Source of the DNA: SKKY01 sp964622305 | GTDB taxonomy: Bacteria; Bacillota; Peptococcia; Peptococcales; SKKY01 | NCBI GenBank assembly: GCA_964622305.1 | Contig: CAZUPR010000031.1 | Coordinates: forward strand, 1-15,925 | Length of the DNA: 15,925 nt | Direction of reading: 5' to 3' | In this document: piece by piece, positions 14,709 to 15,925 of the stretch | Layout: every line of letters starts with the position of its first letter | How positions within the stretch are numbered: the first letter of the stretch is position 1 | The notes under the pieces: generated by a model | What the model saw: the letters and a program-made list of their open reading frames with translations, nothing else | What the model was told of the DNA's origin: nothing | Database searches by the model: none | Position numbers and translations under genes: made by a program

Positions 14709-15925
14709 ATGCAAGATTTTCAAATTTCTGAAGCTTTATTCGATTTAGTTAATTCAGCCGGCCTCATGCATTTGGATGTTGGATCAGCAATAATGATGCT
14801 GGTTTCTCTTGTTCTGCTTTACTTAGCAATCAAGAGAGGCTACGAGCCATTATTGTTACTTCCAATCGCTTTTGGTATGTTACTTACTAACTTCCCATTA
14901 GCACCAATCATGAATCCGCCAATATATGTTCCAGAAATTACTATGAACCCAGATTATACTGTTTATAGTGATCCTCAGGGACTTCTTTTCCCAGGCTTAC
15001 AATTAAATCCTGGTGAAGTTCTACAAATGAAATTATCAGAACCTGGTGGTATCCTTTGGTACCTTTACAGAGGTGTAAAATTTGGTGTTTACCCACCAAT
15101 CATCTTCATGGGTGTTGGCGCAATGACAGACTTTGGTCCACTTATTGCTAACCCAAAAACTCTTTTACTTGGTGCAGCCGCTCAATTAGGTATCTTCGGT
15201 GCCTTCATTGTTGCCGCTATCATGGGCTTTACAGCTCAAGAAGCCAGCTCCATTGCTATTATTGGTGGTGCTGACGGTCCTACAGCAATTTACTTAACAA
15301 GTAAGCTTGCTCCGCACCTTCTTGGTCCAATAGCTGTTGCAGCTTACTCTTATATGGCTCTGGTTCCAATTATTCAGCCTCCAATTATGAAGGCCCTTAC
15401 TTCTTCTGAAAACAGAAAGATTGTTATGAAACAGCTTAGAACTGTTTCCAATACAGAACTGGTTGTATTCCCAATCATGGTTACAATAGTTTGTGTTCTT
15501 CTGCTTCCAGATGCTGGTCCACTTATCGGTATGCTGATGATTGGTAACCTCTTCCGTGTATCTGGTGTTGTTGAGCGTCTTAACGACACAGCTCAAAACG
15601 CTTTGATGAACATAGTTACTATTTTCCTTGGAACAACTGTAGGAGCTACAGCTAATGCTGCTACCTTCTTAACACCACAAACTCTTATGATTATCGCCCT
15701 TGGTTTAATGGCCTTCTCATTTGGTACTGCTGGTGGTATAGTTTTTGGTAACATCATGTGTGCCCTTTCAGGAAAAACTGTTAACCCATTAATTGGCTCA
15801 GCAGGTGTTTCTGCGGTTCCAATGGCAGCTCGTGTTGCCCAGGTTGTTGGTCAGAAAGAAAACCCAAGAAACTTCCTTCTGATGCACGCCATGGGTCCAA
15901 ACGTTGCTGGTGTACTTGGTTCAGC
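14709..15925 (+). CDS. mmdB: Methylmalonyl-CoA decarboxylase beta subunit, Na+-translocating membrane subunit (3' partial)
   Basis: This integral membrane subunit decarboxylates carboxybiotin and exports Na+. From ATG 14709 (GAGAGGGG at 14688-14695 upstream) 405 complete codons are visible and the frame is still open at the window edge, so the C-terminus is missing. It is OadB/MmdB/GcdB-like: many hydrophobic helices, GAMTDFGPLIANP at 137-149, IGGADGPTAIYL at 185-196 with the key ion-site aspartate D189, and the late motif GNIMCALSGKTVNPLIG at 347-363 followed by SAVPMAAR. These carry the conserved Asn, Ser and Arg of the sodium pathway. A stretch at about 66-118 between early helices is rich in polar residues and appears longer than in the short (about 375-residue) members, making it closer in size to OadB. 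Confidence 0.94.
   Translation, partial: MQDFQISEALFDLVNSAGLMHLDVGSAIMMLVSLVLLYLAIKRGYEPLLLLPIAFGMLLTNFPLAPIMNPPIYVPEITMNPDYTVYSDPQGLLFPGLQLNPGEVLQMKLSEPGGILWYLYRGVKFGVYPPIIFMGVGAMTDFGPLIANPKTLLLGAAAQLGIFGAFIVAAIMGFTAQEASSIAIIGGADGPTAIYLTSKLAPHLLGPIAVAAYSYMALVPIIQPPIMKALTSSENRKIVMKQLRTVSNTELVVFPIMVTIVCVLLLPDAGPLIGMLMIGNLFRVSGVVERLNDTAQNALMNIVTIFLGTTVGATANAATFLTPQTLMIIALGLMAFSFGTAGGIVFGNIMCALSGKTVNPLIGSAGVSAVPMAARVAQVVGQKENPRNFLLMHAMGPNVAGVLGS

Overview
The window looks like a chromosomal piece of a low-GC, anaerobic, Gram-positive-type bacterium (Clostridia or Halanaerobiales-like; the genus cannot be fixed from sequence alone). This rests on the PP2C/PASTA-kinase/RsgA/Rpe gene order, the zinc-type ribosomal protein L28, AGGAGG-like ribosome-binding sites, AT-rich spacers and a sodium-pump decarboxylase. 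No tRNA, rRNA, transposon, phage gene or CRISPR array was seen.

Bases 1-4966 are a tightly packed housekeeping and signalling unit on the + strand: a PP2C phosphatase (5' end cut by the window), the PASTA kinase PrkC, the ribosome-assembly GTPase RsgA, ribulose-phosphate 3-epimerase and the redox chaperone Hsp33. Two junctions are ATGA overlaps, and a third has a gap of one base. A bidirectional terminator follows. The single - strand gene rpmB (L28) then faces it and is divergent from birA, the biotin-protein ligase. The rpmB and birA promoters appear to share one palindromic -35 hexamer.

Bases 6366-7021 hold a small DUF3870 gene with its own near-consensus promoter. After it comes a roughly 230-base leader containing several inverted repeats, with a good promoter at its upstream end (TTTACA-N17-TATAAT).

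Bases 7022-15925 are a nine-gene catabolic operon: CoA-transferase, large and small subunits of a split B12-dependent methylmalonyl-CoA mutase, the MeaB GTPase chaperone, methylmalonyl-CoA epimerase, and the membrane methylmalonyl-CoA decarboxylase subunits alpha, delta, gamma (biotin carrier) and beta (3' end cut by the window). Together they form a closed cycle. Propionyl-CoA passes its CoA to succinate, succinyl-CoA is rearranged to methylmalonyl-CoA, epimerised and decarboxylated back to propionyl-CoA, and the decarboxylation energy exports Na+. The net result is succinate to propionate plus CO2 plus a sodium gradient. BirA just upstream would biotinylate the gamma subunit. Synonymous codon choice changes sharply at the start of this operon (AAC and CCA dominate), as expected for very highly expressed catabolic enzymes. 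MeaB, a chaperone needed in smaller amounts, looks less biased.

I see no wholly new system. The points most worth a second look are the shared palindromic -35, the structured leader, the processing-type hairpin after the CoA-transferase gene, and the DUF3870 gene beside the operon.
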